A DNA stretch of 64,000 bases from Tenebrio molitor (taxonomy: Eukaryota; Arthropoda; Insecta; Coleoptera; Tenebrionidae). The position numbers and the translations under genes were made by a program. The stretch lies in the NCBI RefSeq assembly GCF_963966145.1, contig NC_091054.1:12648001-12712000 (forward strand), given 5' to 3'. Below, in pieces: positions 60,099 to 64,000 of the stretch. Each line of letters begins with the position of its first letter. Position 1 is the first letter of the stretch. Below the pieces are notes generated by a model. It ran no database searches and was not told where the DNA came from. It saw nothing but the letters and a program-made list of their open reading frames with translations.

Positions 60099-60411
60099 CT
60101 TTTAATTACGTTAATAATTCATCATTTTTTAAACCTTCATAATTTACAGTAACAGAGAATTTTAAAAAAATTGCTAAAAGAGTGTGAATGGGCTGCAAAG
60201 TTATCCTAATTGTTCTGTACTGTCTTACGTTCCAGCAGATCAACAATTCAATCGCCAATGTAAAATTATTTCAAAAATTATGGCGACATTTTTTAATATT
60301 ATTTGTATCGCGCGTTCAAATGAAATCCTGGGTTGGAAAGGCGCTGGAAAGCGTCAATTGTTGTGCTTTTTAAAAATGTAAATTAATCGGAGCATTATAA
60401 ATTTAAAAACG

Positions 60412-61815
60412 TGTAATAACCCAATTTGACTAGGTAGTCTTCCGCGTAAATTTAAATATTTGAAAAACCGAGCAAAAACCGCGAAATCGAACAAATTGGC
60501 CAAGTCGTGATCGTCATTGAAACGGTAAAAATCCTATGTCGTTTGCTTTATACAAAATGACGGAAAACTAACTCGAGATGCAAATGGTGTACCTGCAGGG
60601 TGGACAAACTTTGAAAAAAAATACATAAGTGGAGGAAGGACGCCTGTATTTCATTTGCAACAACCCGAATAAATACAATCTCGTTTTCATTTACAGCGGT
60701 GTTTGATGTGAAACCAGACATACCTACCTATGTAACAACAAAATTTGTGAACCCTTGCCATGAGATCGAACAAAAACAAAGCACATACGTGTATCGTGGC
60801 AGTGGCACATACAACAAACAAATGAACAACGCGGCACTGAGAAACTAAAACCATTTACAGCCGCTGTAACTGGGATGAGTAAAACCTCCAAAAGTCAACC
60901 TCAATTTATACAACATGGGACATAAGAGTGAACAAATTTACAATTACTAACGACCTGACGGAAACTACGCTCCTCTAACCCCCAGCTTGTCCGGATAATA
61001 CCTAACCTAACTTTCGCTCCCCTGTTCGTTATTTCCTGCACTAACGCGCCCGTCTAAGCTAACCTAACCTAACCCCCACGTGGTTGAGGACGACACTGTC
61101 CCGGGTATTCCGTCATGGAGGAGCCCCGAGAAGACAGCGACGGCAACTCCACACGGACCCTTTGGCTCGCCACGCTATGTCCCTCCTCCAATTGCTACCT
61201 GTTCCCGTGTCGACAACCTAATTTCGACCAAGCACGTGCTCACGGTTTTCCGTGTGGCAAATGCATGGCCGTTCCCGAAATGGGCTACCGTTTATTCACC
61301 GTCACACGTTTTACCCCACGTGGTTCGCGAGCTCCCCGAGTTTTGCCCGCTCATGTGAACATCACGCTACTCGTCGATACCCTACAGATTATCCAAAACC
61401 CCTGATTATCAATTCTAAACAAAGAAACAAAACATACCTGGGGAACACGTGTGGTAATTTTAATGGTACTAATTACCTGGATTAAATCGCGCAACGCTCT
61501 TGCGTCCAACGTGATGCACTTATACACAAAAACTCGTATGCTATATGCAATTCGGTTTTTTAAATAAACAAAAATGGCTAACTGGAGAAATCGTACAAAC
61601 AAACACTCTATTACAGAAATTAACCGGTCAAAAGGACAAAACCCTTCGGTTCGAGAGCTGAAAGTCGAGACCGCGCTTTTCTTTTTCAAAATTGCACCCT
61701 CAAAAGTGATCTCCCCCTACACAGTGGCAATGAACTGCGCGCGTCTACGCTTCTGTCTACTTCATTTTGGTTAGTTTTGGCGTGGGTAATTTAAATTCAA
61801 AATGAGGGTATTACA
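60412..61815 (+). mobile_element. TGTAATAACCC-family transposon, copy R3, both ends present
   Basis: It begins TGTAATAACCCAATTTGACT and ends CAAAATGAGGGTATTACA. Internal order matches R1 and R2 (ACAACGCGGCACTGAGAAAC, CCCACGTGGTTCGCGAG, AACAAAGAAACAAAACATAC, AAAAGTGATCTCCCCCTAC). The 4-nt flanks (AACG and CAGT) do not match, as expected if the ends come from different insertions joined by recombination. Frames at 61,080-61,689 overlap in several registers and are not taken as genes. Confidence 0.65.
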
Positions 61816-61832
61816 CAGTTAATAGTATATTG

Positions 61833-62886
61833 TACACTCGCGGCCATTGAAAAGTGAGATACTTTGACAAATGAAAAATTTTGGCTTTGTAAATTTGTGC
61901 TAAAATTGACAGTCATGGACATTTATAAAATGTCACTAAAATAATTTGAATCAGTGGTGTAGAGAACAAATTTTATTGAATGTACAATGGAGAAACATAA
62001 AAGGCAATAAGGGTTTAGCTATTTATGCACCAAGGGCGTTACAACGATGATTACGCCCGGGGAACGATAAATATCGTTCGATGGGCGTAATCATTCGGTG
62101 ACGCCGTGGTGCATACAAAATTTTATTTTTCACTATACGTGTTCTTTAAAAAAAAAATGGCATCTTTGCAATTATGAATTGATGAGGGCGTTATGAATTC
62201 ATTACGCCCGCTTATTCTTATTACGCCCTGTTATTATTCCCCGGTTGTTATGGACATGTTTACGTATTTCGTATCCTAGGAGTTATCATGCAATTATACT
62301 AAAGCGAAAAATAATAGTAATTATACGCCAAGGTAGAGAAGACATTTTTTTAAGCCGAGGTAGTTTATTATAAGAATAAAGAAGCGAGGCTTAAAATTGT
62401 CTTCTCTAGCGTGGTGTATATATTATTTTTTTCACTACTAGATCCGTTAAAACCCTTTCTAATAATAATAATTAATTAAATTTGTTTGTCCGATGCGACG
62501 ATCCGAGTTCTCATTTTTCAACGGTTGCTATGAAAATTGAAAATCGTCTGTCTACGTTAACCAATAAAATCAAAGAAAATCTTTCGTTGCTAGGTGACGG
62601 CTGTTCATTATTGACTACTGGTTAATAATAAAAAATTATTAACCTAGGGAGAGAAATTCTACTTCTGGGGTCGATTCAAGTCTCAATAATGACGCCTTCT
62701 AAGACTAAAAAAATATTTTATACCTATTTTAGGCATTTCAACACTTGGCACGCGCCCATGATTTGTCAAAGTTGACATACTCGATGACATTGACAACAAC
62801 GTCGTTAATTTACAAATTAAAATTTTTTAAATTTCGATCGAATGGATCAATTTTTAATGTCGCACTTTTCAATAGCCGCAACCGTA
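61833..62886. mobile_element. TA-flanked TIR element (CGCGGCCATTGAAAAGTG) with internal hairpins
   Basis: TACACTCGCGGCCATTGAAA at the left pairs with TTTCAATAGCCGCAACCGTA at the right. Inside are a hairpin at about 62,023-62,113 (TTATGCACCAAGGGCG against CGCCGTGGTGCATA) and one at about 62,325-62,425 (GAGAAGACA against TGTCTTCTC-like arms). No protein frame was recognised. Confidence 0.65.
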
Positions 62887-62889
62887 CAA

Positions 62890-64000
62890 CTAGTTATGAA
62901 AGTCATACTTTTTTCATGAACTAGCAGTTTGATTAACGAGGGTGGAGTCCGAGTCAATCAAGCAAATCAGTGAAAAAAGAGACTTTCGGAACGTATTGTA
63001 CACGGAATTTTTTTGCATGTTGTTGAAAAATTTGACCTAAAAGGATTTATGCAAAAAAAAAAATAAAAAAAAAATACATAGTAGGTATTCTTTGACAATA
63101 ATCTCCGACGAGATGGATAAAGTGATTAAAAATAGTTATTTATTTGACGAGTTCGTGTGTAATTTTGGCTTTTTTTGGAATGAGTGGACCAGTTTAAAAC
63201 TCGAGTGAAACGAGAGTTTTAAAGGTCCACGAGTGCCAAAAAAGCCCAAATTACACAAGAACGAGTTGAATACAACGTTTTTTTGTTCGACGAGCCCCTT
63301 AAAGGCTCCAAATCGCTAAAAATCTTTAAAATTAGCTTGACGTTTCGTTTTGACAAGTTGTCAAATTTATCAAAATCCGTTCACACAGGCGAAAATTCTC
63401 AAATTCTGACAGTGTCGAACAAAAAAAGGACTTACTACTTTCATTACGATTTTTCGTTGAGAAAGTCTACTTTTATAATCAATGTTATGAAAAAAAAATT
63501 ACAAATGTTCGGATTTTTTTCAATTAAAGTCGTTGGGTCGTACAAATTGAAAAACTTCCAGACTTTAACACATTAGTCCATATTAAATCCCAACTTTAGT
63601 ACACCTAAAAATACATCAACTCGTGAAGAGAGGTTCTCTCAAAAAAAAAAAATGCTGTGGAGTAGATGCATCATTTTTGAGGCAAATCCTTCAGTTTTGA
63701 AGCAAATGCTTCTTTTTATAAATACGAAAGAAAGAAGTAAAACTTTTTACTTATTGCTTCGTATTTTGCAAGTAAAAGGTAATACGAAATCACCCTTGGC
63801 TCAATTTTCCCAATCATGCCGTATACTTCTTACTTAAAAATTCACGCGGCACCTATCGTCAACAAACGACATTTTTAAACGCTAAATGGTCTATGGTACA
63901 CTGGAACTCGTCAAAACTAACTTGTTGTCCACTAGTCCACTTTCCCATTCAATCTATTGACAATTTAACAATTCATTGGTCACGACTAAAAAAAAAACGT
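62890..64000. other. AT-rich DNA with a hairpin at about 63,160-63,258
   Basis: GTGTAATTTTGGCTTTTTTT pairs imperfectly with AAAAAGCCCAAATTACAC over about 95 nt, with a central CTCGAGTGAAACGAG. The 97-codon frame 63,283-63,576 is unrecognised. No other feature was supported. Confidence 0.45.

Noticed and set aside
1..64000. CRISPR arrays, prokaryotic operons, rRNA genes
   Set aside because: The genes are spliced and eukaryotic. No regularly spaced direct repeats with unique spacers and no rRNA-like conserved blocks were noticed.

Overview
This is an AT-rich, repeat-dense eukaryotic nuclear window, almost certainly from an insect. Evidence: spliced genes with very short introns (43-53 nt, GT...AG), many TA-flanked terminal-inverted-repeat (TIR) elements with CAGGGTG-type ends, and an insect-type cGAS-like gene pair. 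A beetle would fit, but the sequence alone does not prove the order.

Positions 1-37,780 contain no gene I can name. They hold TIR/foldback elements, a tRNA-headed SINE candidate, broken Tc1/mariner and LINE pieces, several GC-richer blocks with unspecific open frames, two possible 5' exon donors, one unexplained 186-codon open frame on the minus strand (9,311-9,871), and a 1.4-kb strongly purine-biased tract (about 29,780-31,160).

Positions 37,785-45,381 carry seven exons of an ABCG (white-type) half-transporter on the plus strand. Five introns are 47-53 nt. The last is 5.4 kb and is swollen by at least five TIR elements. The N-terminal coding exon lies upstream and was not identified. About 2.4 kb of probable 3' UTR and intergenic DNA follows.

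Positions 48,696-60,100 carry two tandem paralogous Mab-21/cGAS-like nucleotidyltransferase genes (here cGLR-A and cGLR-B), each with four exons, about 399 and 402 aa. Both keep the GGS loop, the D-x-D pair and the third aspartate, so both look catalytically competent. In this family (cGAS-like receptors) such enzymes sense ligands such as dsRNA and make cyclic dinucleotides that activate STING; that function is inferred. A 259-nt stretch is identical between the copies although the rest has diverged, which suggests gene conversion.

The two genes sit between copies of one TIR transposon family (ends TGTAATAACCC, 4-bp target duplications): right ends at 48,695 and 57,673, a full-length candidate at 60,412-61,815, an inverted full copy at 55,434-57,388 and a 1.7-kb copy inside intron 3 of cGLR-A. 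This arrangement suggests that recombination between these elements made the duplication. The most interesting system in the window is this young, transposon-framed innate-immune gene pair.
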